Source of the DNA: Sesamum alatum
Taxonomy: Eukaryota > Streptophyta > Magnoliopsida > Lamiales > Pedaliaceae
Length of the DNA stretch: 64,000 nucleotides
Direction: 5' to 3'
NCBI GenBank assembly: GCA_034509735.1
Contig: JACGWO010000003.1
Location: 7,502,001 to 7,566,000, forward strand
Shown: positions 23,674-35,329 of the stretch, piece by piece
Position numbering within the stretch: position 1 is the stretch's first letter
How the letters are laid out: each line of letters opens with the position of its first letter
Position numbers and translations under genes: made by a program
Notes under the pieces: generated by a model
What the model was told of the DNA's origin: nothing
Seen by the model: only the letters and a program-made list of their open reading frames with translations
Database searches by the model: none

Positions 23674-24231
23674 AATTAAAAGTGGACTGTGAGTATACTA
23701 TGTAAACCAAATAAATGGGGGGCATGATCTGCATTTTCAAAGGGAAAAAGTATAATTAATTAAGCATAACCTTTTATATAATAACAATGATCAAAGTATA
23801 TTTTTCTTTAAAAAATAAAAAAGTAGTTTTACATCAAATAAAAGAATTTTAGGTTGTAGAAGAAGGAATTTCAAGCAGAAGGATATTATACACTTGGATT
23901 GAAAAGTTTAATTCTGAAAGCCAATAATTAAGATTTTCAACTGTAGTATAAGTACAAATATAGTTGATAAAAAAAAAAAAAATATAAATCAAGTCTATAT
24001 GAGAAAAAATAGAGGTAGAATTAAAATGAATCTGGTATGATCTTCAACTCCATGGAGAAAATGATAAACGGTTAACTAAGCAGAAATGATTTCCATAGGC
24101 TATAAAATTTAAAAGCAAATGACATCTTAACAATTAAAAAAACTATTGATGAAATAGAATAGTTTCAACAATTTATAGTTTGATTTAACCATAAATTGAT
24201 GTTATGTTTTTGAGTTGCGATAGGCACATAC

Positions 24232-24344
24232 CTTCTTGTTCTTCTAAACTGATATTAGTCAAACTAGGAAAAATTTGATTTTCATAAGAGGCACGATGAG
24301 CTGAATTGTATTGCAAAATTAATATCTCATAAAGTAATATAAGG
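24232..24344 (-). pseudogene. Short Helitron exon between LINE tail and intron
   Basis: Minus-strand reading ILQYNSAHRASYENQIFPSL then NISLEEQE ends exactly at the GTATGTGC donor. The match to Helitron is weak by itself; it is placed by colinearity and the splice site. Confidence 0.35.
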
Positions 24345-24439
24345 TATTTTTTTGTTTTTTGGGTAAAGGGAAATTTCATAAATAGTAAAAATGTTACAAC
24401 AAGTAGCAATGAGCTACATCCAAACAGTGCATACGTTCA

Positions 24440-27400
24440 TCACGTCCAAGCAATTTTTCATATTCTAAATAAAACAGGTGATTGCAGTGAAAGTGGTAAG
24501 TTCTCACTTATAATCCACAGACGAACTTCCTCAACAATTAGTTTCACCACCATCTCAACCGTGCACTCTTTATGTTGGTATCGTCGTTTATTCCTTTCCA
24601 TCCACAAATGATAGACCAATGAGGCAAGCGTAGCCCGTGTTGTCGCGTTAAGCAGATGACTGCCCCTCCACTTCTTGCTAACCCACAAAATACTAGTGGT
24701 CCATTGCATTCCAGGCCATTGAAATGACATTCGGGACGGAGAAGCACCAGACAACGTCTAGCGAAGGAACATTGAAAAAACAGATAGCTATGTGTTTCCA
24801 CTTGCTACTCACTACATAGAATGCATGACTGATCCCTCTGTAAACACTAAGGCTTATCAAGAGTACGAAGCCTTCCTTGAATAGCCAACCTAAGCATAAA
24901 AATATGCCTAGCAATTTTAAATCGTCCCAACAATAAAGAGGACCAATCCACTTTCATCACCAGCGGATGGAACAAGCGCCTAGCATCTGCCAAGGAGAAC
25001 ATGCCTTGTGAATTCCGCCAAGAAACAATATCGTCACCCCCAGAAATCAAAGCCAAGTTCCTAGTGATTTCAACCACCACTTCAGAGGTAGGATTCGGCC
25101 AATCCTAGTCGCCTTCCGTAATCACCGAAGCAAGCGTTGCTGTCAAATAAGTCCCCAAACTAGAAGGGCCACCTGGGAACTTATGGATCAATGGACCAAA
25201 TGTGTGCCAAAGGTCTAACTACAGTTTAAATCTCTCCCCATTGAATGTTGTAACGAACCCCTTCAGTCAACTGAGTTCGAAGTTTAATCAACTTCCTCCA
25301 ACTGCAAGGCCCAACCATGGGGGAAGTGGTCCAGATAGTGCCTCGTTTCAGCCGGTACTTAAGTATCCACGTTTCCCAAATAGAGCATGAATCCGGCCGT
25401 ATGAGTTCCCACAAGTGCTTAAGCATTAGTCCCCAATTGACCACAAAAACATTCGGTATCCCAAGGCCTCCTTCGGGTTTGGGAAGGCAAACCTTGATCT
25501 TGGCGACCTTTGCAGCTCCATGACTCCGATTTCCTTGCCATAGAAATCTACTGAATCGACTCTCGATGAGCTTAATAACACCTTTGGGGAGCAACAACAC
25601 CAAACCCCAATAAATATAAAGGGAGCTCAGAACAGACTTAATAAGCTGACAACATGCCGCAAAGGATAAAGACAACTAACTCCACCCCGCCAACCTTTGA
25701 TCTACCTTCGAAATCATGGGAGAACAGTCACAAATAGATAACCGAGATACAACAAATGGCAACCCAAGATATCTGAGAGGTAAGTGACCCTCAGCGAACC
25801 CCAACCCATCTATAATACCCTGCTTACTACTCGTTGCCGCCTTGGAAAAAAGAACCTGGCTTTTGGCTGGCAAAATAACAAAAGGTCATCAACAAAACAA
25901 AGATTAAGGATGATTAATTCCTTACAGCGCCAGTGAAACCCAAATTCTGATGCCTGCTGAACACGAGCACGTAACATAAGATGAAGCGATTCCATCAACA
26001 ACACGAATAGATAACGGGACATTGGGTCCCCTTGTCGTAGCCCCCTGCCCCAGCAAAATAACCATGATTCAACCCATTAGGGGTAGTCGAGAACATGGGA
26101 GTAGTAATACACTCCTCAATCTAAGCAACAAACTTTTGCGAAAAGTTAAACATCTCAAAATTGCAAGCAAGTAGTCCCACTCAACTGTGTCATATGCCTT
26201 TCTAATATCCACCTTTAAAGCACACCTAGCTGGCTTATGCTTTTGGTTGTAGCCAGCAAATAACTCCTGTACATGTAGAATATTATCCGTGATTTCTCGT
26301 CTAGGTACGAATGCACTTTGGCTACTTTCCACCAGCTTCTCAAAGATAGGTTTCATACGTTGTACAAGGATCTTAGTGATGGATTTATAGAGCACATTAC
26401 AACAAGAGATGGGCCTAAACTCAGCCATATTTGACTCCAGTTGAACCTTAGGCACTAGAGAAAGTATCGTAGCATTCAACTCTCTAAGCAACTTATCCAT
26501 AGTGAAGAATTCCTTGACAGGGGCCACCATTTCCCGACCGATAAGAGGCCACACAGCCTTATAAAACCCTGAAGAGAATCCATCCAGACTAGGCACCTTA
26601 TCGTCTTCGATATTGAAAAAAGTTTCATTAATGTTAGCCTCATGTACTCCTCGTTCAAGCAGCTCAGCCTCCTCCGAGGTAATAACATGACGAGCCCATG
26701 CCCTAGATGGTCCAAATTGTCATTAAAGCGTCGTCGCCGCCCCCCCCCCCCCCCCCCCCCCAATAAGTCTCTGAAAATAGTTGATAAACTCACCAATTAC
26801 CAAATGTTGATCCACCACTACCTCGCCATGCATATTTTGTATTTGATAGACCCTTTGGACAGCCCGACGTGTATTCATCTTCCTGAAGAATATCTTAGTG
26901 CACTGATCACCCCCTTTGAGCCACTGAATCTTAGCTTGTTGACGAAGTATAGACTGTTCCCTCGCAACCGCTCTTGCATACACAATTCTGCAAAGTTTCT
27001 CAAGCTGCGTCAACACACTATCATCAACATAAAACTGTGCGAGTTGCTGCACCTGGGCAAGTAACTCAGCTGCAAGCTGTCGGTTTTGCACCAAATCACC
27101 CTTTGCCTTCCTCTGTTCACTAAACACTGGTTTGAGGAGTTTCAGCTTGCATGTAACAGAATACATAGCAGTTCCAACAATATTATGCCGCCAAATACCC
27201 ACTACAGAGGCAAGAAATCCTGTCTGTTTTGCCAAGTAATTATCAAAACGGAAAATGGATGAATTTCGCTGCAGCATGGGACCCTACACAATGAGAGGAG
27301 AGTGATCCGATGTTCGCAGTGTGCTACACTCATACACGTTGTCTGGCCACTTCTCAAACCAGCATTCATTGACTAGCAACACGGTCCAACCGTTTCCAAA

Positions 27401-27713
27401 GACGTCGGCTGCCATCAGTATAGTTGGACCACGAGAAGGACAAACCCCGCATTAGGAGGTGCTGCAAACCAGTTTCAAATATACGCTGTCGAAAGTCCTC
27501 CATAGCACCTTCATTCACCACATGTTGGCCACAAATCTCACTCTTATCTATAACAATGTTGAAATCCCCCATAACAAGGCATGGCAGATCCCGAACACTA
27601 TCAGCAATCTCAATCAAGACCCCAGCGTCGTTAGCCTCATACAGGATAGTTATCAAACAGGTGGTGTGCACTCGAAGAAGCTCTAATCGACCGTGAACCA
27701 ATTGCTCATGCAC
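24440..27713 (-). pseudogene. LINE ORF2 (endonuclease, reverse transcriptase, zinc-finger region), broken
   Basis: In order on the minus strand: LPCLVMGDFNIVIDKSEICG (APE endonuclease, GDFN; ~27590), SFSWSNYTDGSRRLWKRLDR, SDHSPLIV (~27310), the linker IQWLKGGDQCTKIFF, then reverse transcriptase with SLDGFSSGFYKAVWPLIG, FRPISCCNVLYKSITKILVQ, SQSAFVPRREITDNIL, ALKVDIRKAYDTVEWDYL and CFVDDLLLFC (the F-x-D-D catalytic box, ~25895). Thumb and connection blocks GVIKLIESRFSRFLWQG and CLPKPEGGLGIPN follow, then a zf-RVT-type ETHSYLFFQCSFARRC. Frames change at least six times; a 22-base homopolymer (26740-26761) lies just before the reverse transcriptase. ORF2 proteins nick DNA and copy RNA at the target. 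Confidence 0.85.
26740..26761. repeat. 22-base C homopolymer
   Basis: A pure C run (G on the LINE coding strand) adjacent to the LINE reverse transcriptase start. Such a run is likely to be slippage-prone and could be misread in sequencing. Confidence 0.85.
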
Positions 27714-27741
27714 CTGGAGGACCTGAACATCTACCTTTTGA

Positions 27742-28643
27742 TGCCATCATGTGTCACCTCTTGAAAAAAGAATTGGATATTTCAATGGGTCATAACATCC
27801 ATAATAATGCTTTATTCTATGTCTATATCCTGAATGCAAATGGACTATAATGTATTGTTCAAAAGGTATATCAACATTATTTCCTTTAACCCAAATAGTT
27901 GCAACTTGATCAACTGTCAGCGAATTATGAACACGCTGGTCTAGTTTCACATCTTTTGAGATATGTAGTCGAATATCTTTCATCAAAGGATAATCCTTTA
28001 ATCTTCGAAAGATTTTGGCATATGGATTAACTTCAAGTACTTTTAGGAGATTTTTCACTGTTGCTTCAAACATACTTGAATTTTCTAGTAGCCTCATTCT
28101 ATTTTCAACCTTATTTTCAGTCTTAACAAAATATACTTGGAATGAGTTCGGACCTCTTTCATCTGGCAATAACCCAAGAAGATCATGGTAAACCGTTCCT
28201 TGTGCTTGAAAAGTATAACCCCTTGCCTGAAGATACAAGTTGGTTATCTAACTTCACACCTAATTAAGTGAAAGAGAATATGCAATTGAAGAGCTGAATA
28301 TTTTTTCGAAATGCAACAACCACTTTTGATTTAGAAGTGACGAACTCATACAATTCATCTTGTACTTCAACAGGCACAAGTTTGACTTTTCTATATCGCA
28401 ACAAAAAGTAGGAGGTTCATATTGAAACTTTACAGCACCACAATAAATGCAGTTAGGCATTTCTTTCACTTCATGTGCATCTATGCATGCAACCTTATAA
28501 GTTATTAATTCTAAAAGAAATAATTGAAGAAATGTTGTATAATCATTGAAAATGAAGACCAACCAATATTTGCTAATGGGAATTTTTCCTTTGAAGAATT
28601 TACCTTCTGATTCACATGAGATCATTTGGCTTTCGGAAGCCAA
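27742..28643 (-). pseudogene. Helitron RepHel N-terminus
   Basis: The first block (28643-28260) carries MPNCIYCGAVKFQYEPPTFC, the zinc-finger-like CxxC..CC start of plant RepHel proteins. The second (28238-27747) reads YTFQAQGTVYHDLLGLLPDE, FQVYFVKTENKVENRM, IFRRLKDYPLMKDIRLHI, HYYGCYDPLKYPILF and SRGDT, followed by a stop and WH, after which the LINE begins. An intron or frame change separates the two blocks (~28259-28239). Order and content match the N-terminal part of Helitron_like_N proteins. Confidence 0.8.
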
Positions 28644-28660
28644 GAAATACGAAAATTATA

Positions 28661-29440
28661 CTTATTTGCAGCTGTGTTCCTTAATTTCTTGCGATCGTTA
28701 ACTTTGTCTATGTATTCATGTCTTTTTATAGCCGTTAGACTGGCATTTATTTTCATCCTATCAAGATTCCTATGGAGCAATACATCTAATAAAAACCATT
28801 AAGGAAAAGAGTCAAAATTTCAATTCACAATATTCTAGACAACAAAAAAGGGCACCAAAATCAAGGAAAAAAGTATCATAATACAATTTTGTATTAAAAA
28901 CTTAACCAAAATTCATGATCCAACACTTGGTATCAACTAGGTATATATAAAGAGGGTGCATCACATGGTCTGTAGACTTGACTTCTTTTCCTTATAAATA
29001 ACACTAGCACCCATTAATTCCGACATCAGACATAGTGAAAAGCTTTTGCTTGTTCCTCCAATCCTCCCATAAACTATTCAAAATAATCTCTATATTGTTT
29101 CTCAAAACATACGACATCTTACATTGAATTTATAATCTAAATACACTGAACAATCTACAAAAAAATTAATGACTCATAATATCAAACTAAACTTATGGGT
29201 ATCGAACCTAAAACTACCAATGATGAACAAAGTCACCTGCTTAGATCTTAAATCTAACTTACTTAAAGTCAAAATTACTTATCGAATACTATAGTCTTAG
29301 TTTGATAAAGTCAAACTTATTCAACAAATACTTAACTAAGGTCCGACCAAATCTAAACTTTTACTTCCATAGTATAAATCTCTAATCCAGGTTTGAAACC
29401 TAAAATCTCATCACCACATATATCCCAAAGATCATAACTT
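28661..29440. other. Unassigned AT-rich stretch (Helitron 5' flank and gypsy leader remnant)
   Basis: No gene seen. The right part should be the internal leader of the minus-strand gypsy element whose primer-binding site lies at 29441-29454. The left part should contain the Helitron 5' end, which I could not locate. Confidence 0.35.
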
Positions 29441-29454
29441 GAGCTCTAATACCA
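29441..29454 (-). other. Met-tRNA-type primer-binding site (decayed)
   Basis: The minus strand reads TGGTATTAGAGCTC, one base different from the TGGTATCAGAGC consensus over its first 12 positions. It sits five bases after the LTR end at 29460. Confidence 0.6.
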
Positions 29455-29459
29455 CTCAA

Positions 29460-32442
29460 TGTCACGCCCCGAATCAGGGGTCACAACACGGCGATGCCAC
29501 CCAGTCCATAGCCTTAGTAGCATGAATCCCTCATCACCAAAAAAATAAATCCAAACTCAACAATACTCATACTTAAATAATAAAAATCCCAAAACAATAC
29601 TTGTTGTGGAAATACATAAATCTAAACATTTTAACTCTAGCATCAAGTCCTAACACCTAAACAATGAAAGGGTAATTCCTAAAAGAAATTGTCCATAGAA
29701 CTTCTTAATGGAAGCCATGTGAGCGCTTAGACCCTGATTGGCTACCAACCCCAGTATCGCTCCTCCCAATACTCCTCATTCACTTCATCTACAAGGTATC
29801 ATAAGTGGTGTGAGCGACTAATCACCCAATAAGCAGATCCTACCTCTCACCAGATGTGGACATAGTACGTTGGTAATGAATTACTATCATTCATTAATAC
29901 ACAATAGTAACTTAAAAAGCGAATGAACAAAAGGAGGAAAATTACAGTTTCAAAGCATTTGTCGCGCCAATGATAACTCTAAACTTTTCAATCAAAACAA
30001 GGTATACACAATAATTGTGGGTGACAAAAAAAAACGTGAAAGATCAGTGCAAGTGTTTTCATAAATTGACCATTTTAACAAAATAGGCATGCTCGAATAC
30101 ACTAGCAACATAACAGACCTCTTACTTATTTGGGACTATAATTATAACCCATAGTCTGGGCTCTCAATCTTTAACCCCAATTGAGAGGGTCAAAACATAG
30201 TCTCAGTTTACAACCCCAACTGAGAGGGTCAGAACAGGTTCTCAGTTTATAACCCCAATTGAGAGGGTCATACATAATTTCTCAATTTATAACCCCAACT
30301 GAGAGGGTCAGATGTAACTCCTCAGTTTTTAACCCCAACTGAGAGGGTTCAGAACAACTCTAGTATTCCTGGTTAACACTGATTTCGTTAACGGTTGAGC
30401 ATGTTATGTCTATCAGTCGATGAACTTGAGCATGCTTTTATTTAAAAAAATAACATAACATTTGTCACCCATCTTTCAGTTTCAAAAGAGGTCAAAAGAA
30501 TAACAAATAATAGCTTAATTTGATAATAGCTTAATTTGACACAACACAATGGCTTTCAAATTTCAGGATTTGACCAAGTGCTTACATCAACATTTAACAG
30601 CAAAATCCTACCACAGGTATCTAAAATTTGAACTTATAAAAAATATCATATGCTCGCATCGCATTTTACTTTAAATCCAAAATTATCTTTTGAAATCAGA
30701 AAATATTTGAGAAAACATCACGTAAGAGGGAGGTAACCACTAGAACCAGAATCTTCTGGTTCTAGTCCATCTATTTGACCACTTGTTCCGAGACTGCTCA
30801 ATCCTATAAGTCAATTGGTCATAATTCTTACAATCAATAATCACCTAAGTCATATTCGACCCAATAAAAATAGGTGTGCTACCTATTTAATCCTAGAGAA
30901 ACAAACTATGAAAAACTTATAGCTTAACTCAAACCTAACAATCATATGGACTCAAACCTATAATTCAATACAAAATTTGCCTCATTACAATTGATACCCA
31001 AAATAAATCAATAAATACCTATATTGATTGATGATCCTAGTTGCTCAATTAATCCTTAACGATTCAATAGTCAAATACGGGCTAGTGACTAGACGGATAA
31101 TAAGGTAACGCCAACTGGCAATCCAGTTCTGTGAATTTTGTAAAATTATATACTTAGTAAATTACTATGAAAATTTCATAAAGAGTGTTAAAGATACTGC
31201 ATAACATATATAAAAATATATTGGATGACATTAAGTTGAATAAATAGGTATAAGAGTTTTCAAAATCGGGTTGGAGAATAATTACAAAACAGACTGGCAG
31301 TTTACTTGAATAAATTTTTAAAAATTCAATCGTACATGGGAAAACAATAAAAATTTTATATGTTACTCAATACTCATAAAAGTGAATACATAAAATAGTT
31401 AATCTTTATAATGGGCATAAAAATACATCATAAAAATTCAGAAAGAGTAAGGTTCTGCAGAAAAGAGCACCGTCGCAGGACATGACTCGAGGAATTTTAT
31501 AAATTTGTGCGGTGCATCGAAAATTCTTAAATATAACATGTATTCTCTACATGGTTTCATAAATATTTAAAAAATGTTTTTGTAACTAAAAGGCGTCTAG
31601 AAGTAAATCAAATAGACCAAAAAAAGGAAGTTGTCAAATTCACGCCCAACTTCTGGCGGTACTCGTGTAACAATTTTATAAAATCTAATAAAACTAGAAA
31701 ATTCCTGATATTTTACGAATAAACGAGAAACACAATAGGATTTCATATTATTCTCAATGAAATAAAACATATAATATACAAATAAAATGAGTTTTTCCAG
31801 AAATCTAGAAACTGTTTCATGAATCAAAAACACCAACAGGATAATTCTCCTAAGAAACTCATACTTTATGAACTCCAAAATCTCCAATCAATTCCAATAG
31901 AAACTTCTAACTCATGAAATCATAAATATGTACTAGACCTAATATTTTTACGCTAATGACTCAAGGCTCAAACAAATCACAAAATTCATCTAGATCCTAA
32001 AAGAACCTATCTAATTATCATGACTTGATTAAACTAAAAGTTGAAGTTACCTCAAATTCGTAGCGACGGAGTGCTTCGAATTCCTTCCATCTCCTTCCTA
32101 CTAGGACTCAATTTAGATTCAACAATTTTAAACTTGGAATATCGTGAGTTTATGGTGAATCGAAGGTTAAATTTTGTGTATTTTCGCCTATGAAGAGATG
32201 TGTAGAAGAAAATAGGTTTTAGAGTTTGAATAGGGTATGTTTTCCTATTTTTGGGATGGTGGTTGGGTATATATAGGCTTAGGAAGTTGTATTCTATCAA
32301 AAGTTTCCAAAAAAATATTTTAAATCCAACTTTTAAGAGGGAGCAAAAATAAATCCGAAAATTAAAAAAAAAAATGCTAGTCTAGGTGTGTTAATAAGGG
32401 TTAAACTAGTTGGTTTGACTCGATTGGGTGCAGGTATTACAA
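29460..32442 (-). repeat. LTR of a Ty3/gypsy element, about 3 kb
   Basis: On the minus strand the segment starts TGTAATACCTGCACCC (32442) and ends ..CGGGGCGTGACA (29460), directly followed by a tRNA-Met primer-binding site. TGTAACACCC..GGGCGTGACA-type ends are familiar from Tekay-like chromoviruses. A minus-strand TATA box CCTATATATACCC lies at 32263-32275. It contains the five-copy hairpin repeat at 30161-30357. No coding or second LTR is recognisable, so the element is truncated. Confidence 0.55.
30161..30357. repeat. Five tandem ~40-bp repeats, each a hairpin
   Basis: Five units begin CTCA(G/A)TTTATAACCCCAA and continue (C/T)TGAGAGGGTCA with variable tails. Within each unit CTCAGTT and AACTGAG are inverted around TATAACCCC, so each can fold into a 7-bp stem hairpin. 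Substitutions in the stems are partly paired (AGTT/AACT versus AATT/AATT). Confidence 0.85.
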
Positions 32443-33164
32443 ACATAGTAAAATTTACCTCAACAAAAAATATGTGTAGTTTCATAAAAATCCTATATTT
32501 TATAATCATCCACAAAAGATGTAAACGACTACAACGCAAAAGATAGTTGGATATAAAAAATCAAAATGCAAAAGATAGAGGACGAAACTTGCATCCAATC
32601 CTTAAATAAATGTGATGAATGTGGCCAAAAGGATGTAAAAAACATCTATATTGACAGATAATACAGACAAACTCTGATGTCTTGGTATTTAACTTCGTTC
32701 AAAGAAAACACCAGAAAACAAAATTAAGCGACAATGCATGAACACTTCACCTAAGTTGTGAAAACAAACCATTAACGATGACCTTCAAAGGTACCAAATG
32801 CTATTCATAATCCATTCCTCAACACCTTAATGCGTCGGATAGTGCCATGGTGCACATTCCCACCTTATTTCTCATTACTATTGTCCTTCTTTAATTGATT
32901 TAGAGAGAAATCACCTTTTAGGCACGCAGTTATTGAAACCGTAGGGGGCCAGTAATGCCTTAATTCACTTATGCAAGGTATTTCCAACAATGTAAAATGG
33001 GATGTCCATCATTGTCAATTTGAAGTGGGAAAAATAAGAGATTGAAGAGAGCTTAAAGTCTTTACATAATTTATTAATCATCAATCATGTAGGTTAGTCC
33101 TACAAGAGGCCATTTTTCTTTGTTATTAGTTAGAACTTGATGAAAAATATTGCACCCATTTTTC
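32443..33164. other. Intergenic DNA upstream of the P450-like start
   Basis: No gene seen. The stretch is moderately AT-rich and may be genuine single-copy promoter DNA for the fragment at 33228. Confidence 0.35.
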
Positions 33165-33165
33165 T

Positions 33166-33174
33166 CTATATAAG
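33166..33174 (+). promoter_or_regulatory. TATA box upstream of 33228
   Basis: TCTCTATATAAGGAG lies 54 bp before the ATG at 33228, a good plant TATA context (CTATATAA) at a plausible distance. Confidence 0.45.
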
Positions 33175-33227
33175 GAGCTTAAAAGCATTGATACAACAAG
33201 AAGGAATTAGCATTAAGCCATATTGCT

Positions 33228-33320
33228 ATGGACATCCAACTTTTCTCCAAACTTCTCGTTTCTCTCGTGTGGGTTGGTGTTTTAGGACTGTTTTTATGGC
33301 TGCATGATGCTTTCAGTTAA
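33228..33320 (+). pseudogene. Possible cytochrome P450 N-terminal membrane anchor remnant
   Basis: A 30-codon frame begins MDIQLFSKLLVSLVWVG and continues VLGLFLWLHDAFS before TAA. It is a single hydrophobic anchor (about residues 9-24) ending in LWLHD, resembling the N-termini of CYP714/CYP72-type plant P450s (..GxLGLxLxLYxxL..). The proline-rich hinge and catalytic domain do not follow. It could be the exon-1 stub of a gene destroyed by the Helitron to its right, or just a short hydrophobic frame. The TATA box upstream favours a genuine former gene start. Confidence 0.3.
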
Positions 33321-33902
33321 GATGGTGGACAACGTGGAGATGTTTTTCCCCAGCAACATCACTAATTATCTAACATTCCTTTAACAAATTAGCCAACTAG
33401 AAAACGTTCGAAATAACAAAATAACAGATACGGTAATCAATGAAGCAAAACAACTGAGTCGAAGAAGCAGCCAACAAAAAAAACTCATTCTTCAATGGAC
33501 GAATTCACGTGAAAATGCAGTATTCGGCAGTAAAATAGGAAAACAAAATGAACTACTTTTATTACATTCTCATTAAGAGTATAACACTCACAAGTAGCAT
33601 GCCACAACAAAAGCACTCAACAGCAACCAGAAGACATAATTCCTGGGCATTGTTTCAGATAGAGTGATGCAGCCAAAACCGAATAGGAATTATTACGACG
33701 TCCAATGGAGTGGATGGAATGAAAGGAATTCTTGCGAAACAAGATAAATGGGTGAAAATGAAGAAGGGAAAACCAAAGAACATGAAGCTAAAGAGTCACT
33801 TGTTCACATAAGGCTTACAAAATTTAAGCTTAACTCTAAGGGAAATTTAAGAATAACCAAAAAAAGAAAGAATCAAAATCTCTATTCATACTTTTAAATA
33901 GA
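33321..33902. other. Non-coding stretch
   Basis: No reading frame or transposon end seen. Confidence 0.4.
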
Positions 33903-35329
33903 CTAGGAAGTATGATGCACGATGCACGTGTAAAAATATATTTTAGAGTTAAATATATCATTTGTAGTTAGCTATAAAAAAATATTAAGTTCATAATATT
34001 ATTTATATTATTGTCATTGAAAAGTTAGTATAGTTATTTTAATTGATAAGAAAATTATTTAATACTATTATATTCCCATAAATTAAATTTTGTATTTTGT
34101 ATTCACTAATGATTATATTTCATTATCTCGAATCAAACCAATTAATAGGAAAATAAAATACTAATTTTAAACAATCCAATATTTGAAATAACATTAATTG
34201 GTCAAAGCTCCTTTGGATTGTTTTTACAAGAAATTTCAAATTAATAAAATTGATCATTTTTTATTTGTAGGTTTTATTGTACTTATTTGCTATTTTTTTT
34301 TTATATTATTCTCTGTGTATGTTATACTTTTTCTTTTACTAATATATTTTGAATGCCATTTATTTTTAATTTATTGATATCAAATGACTTCAAATTAATT
34401 ATTTCTTATTTAGTTGAACCATAATATCAATATTTGTATGACAAGGTCTTATAATGTATGCTAATTAGATTTCAGTATCAAATATCAAATATTGGCAGAG
34501 TATCGTTTATATACTTTATTAACTTCTAAATTGTAAAATATTCTTGCATACTACCTCTTATCCATATGCATTTAATTGGCATAATCTATATATTATTCCA
34601 TGATATATTGTGTTACGATTTAATCTTTTATGTCATATTTGTTGTTGTAATACTTTTATATGCTATTAATATAAAAAGAATAGATGTAGAAGTAATAATG
34701 CATATTCAGAATTATGTAATACTAAAAAATCAAATAATAAGAGATTCCCTCAATCGTTGAATTTTCATAAGCAATTTTAATTTTATAGTAAAATTAGTGC
34801 TTTTATTTCATATATCAATTTTTATTCTTAGTACCGATCATACTTTTTAAACTTTTAATTTATTTTATAAATTTATTCCTAAAAAAATAAATTTCTCTTT
34901 GATTTATTTAATTATGAGCCTTTATTTCTAATTTCAACATAACTAACTTATTTTTTATTATTTGATTCTCAAAATTTGTTAATTTACTTATATGAAAATA
35001 TAATTATATGATTAGAATTTAGTCTGCAACTAATGTGTAACTATACAATTTTTTTGTAAGAAATTATTTTTGATTGTTATTGTTTTAATGTTTATTCATC
35101 ATTGAACTTTTCTTATTTTTGTAATATAAATTATACTTCACATATATATTTTTTTTTTTTATATGAATATATTTTTATTTCTAAATATTTTTTAAATTGA
35201 CTGATATACCAATTATTAGGTATATTTCAAAAAAAAGAAGAATTCCAAATAAATAAACCCTTTGTATCAATCATTTTTATTGTTATTTTATTTCAATGAT
35301 ATTGTGAAAAGATAAGCCAAAATAATTTA

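Larger units (their letters stand above)
20974..24231 (-). other. Probable intron of the Helitron RepHel gene, enlarged by insertions
   Basis: Minus-strand donor GTATGTGC (24231-24224) follows the coding stretch ending SLEEQE. Acceptor TTTGCAG (20980-20974) precedes LEKQTNKKVSCREY. Joining these restores the family's usual Glu/Gln-rich spacer before VSCREYY. The 3258-bp intron contains a 788-bp MULE, a second fold-back element and AT-rich filler; outside them I see no gene. Confidence 0.5.
24345..27741 (-). mobile_element. 5'-truncated L1-type LINE inserted in the Helitron
   Basis: The minus-strand ORF2 is present from the endonuclease C-terminal part to an A-rich 3' tail (..CCAAAAAACAAAAAAA at ~24362-24345). 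ORF1 and the endonuclease start are missing, as in typical 5'-truncated LINEs. It splits the Helitron coding sequence just after RGDT.WH (27742-27765). The expected target duplication could not be matched by eye. Confidence 0.85.
13850..28660 (-). mobile_element. Large decayed Helitron (Rep-helicase plus RPA-like gene) carrying nested insertions
   Basis: Minus-strand homology to the plant RepHel protein runs from a CxxC-type N-terminus (28643) through the Rep HUH region (~20.4 kb) and PIF1-type helicase (19.0-17.5 kb). An RPA70-like gene follows (15.55-13.85 kb), as in plant autonomous Helitrons that roll by a rolling-circle mechanism. The order is colinear although a LINE (24.3-27.7 kb) and an intron with two DNA elements (21.0-24.2 kb) interrupt it. 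I could not fix the 5' TC or the 3' hairpin-CTRR ends, so limits are those of coding homology. It is clearly inactive (mutated Walker A, HUH, many stops). Confidence 0.8.

Noticed and set aside
30161..30357. Regularly spaced hairpin repeats resembling a CRISPR array
   Set aside because: Plant context, no unique spacers of constant length, no cas genes; it is an LTR minisatellite.
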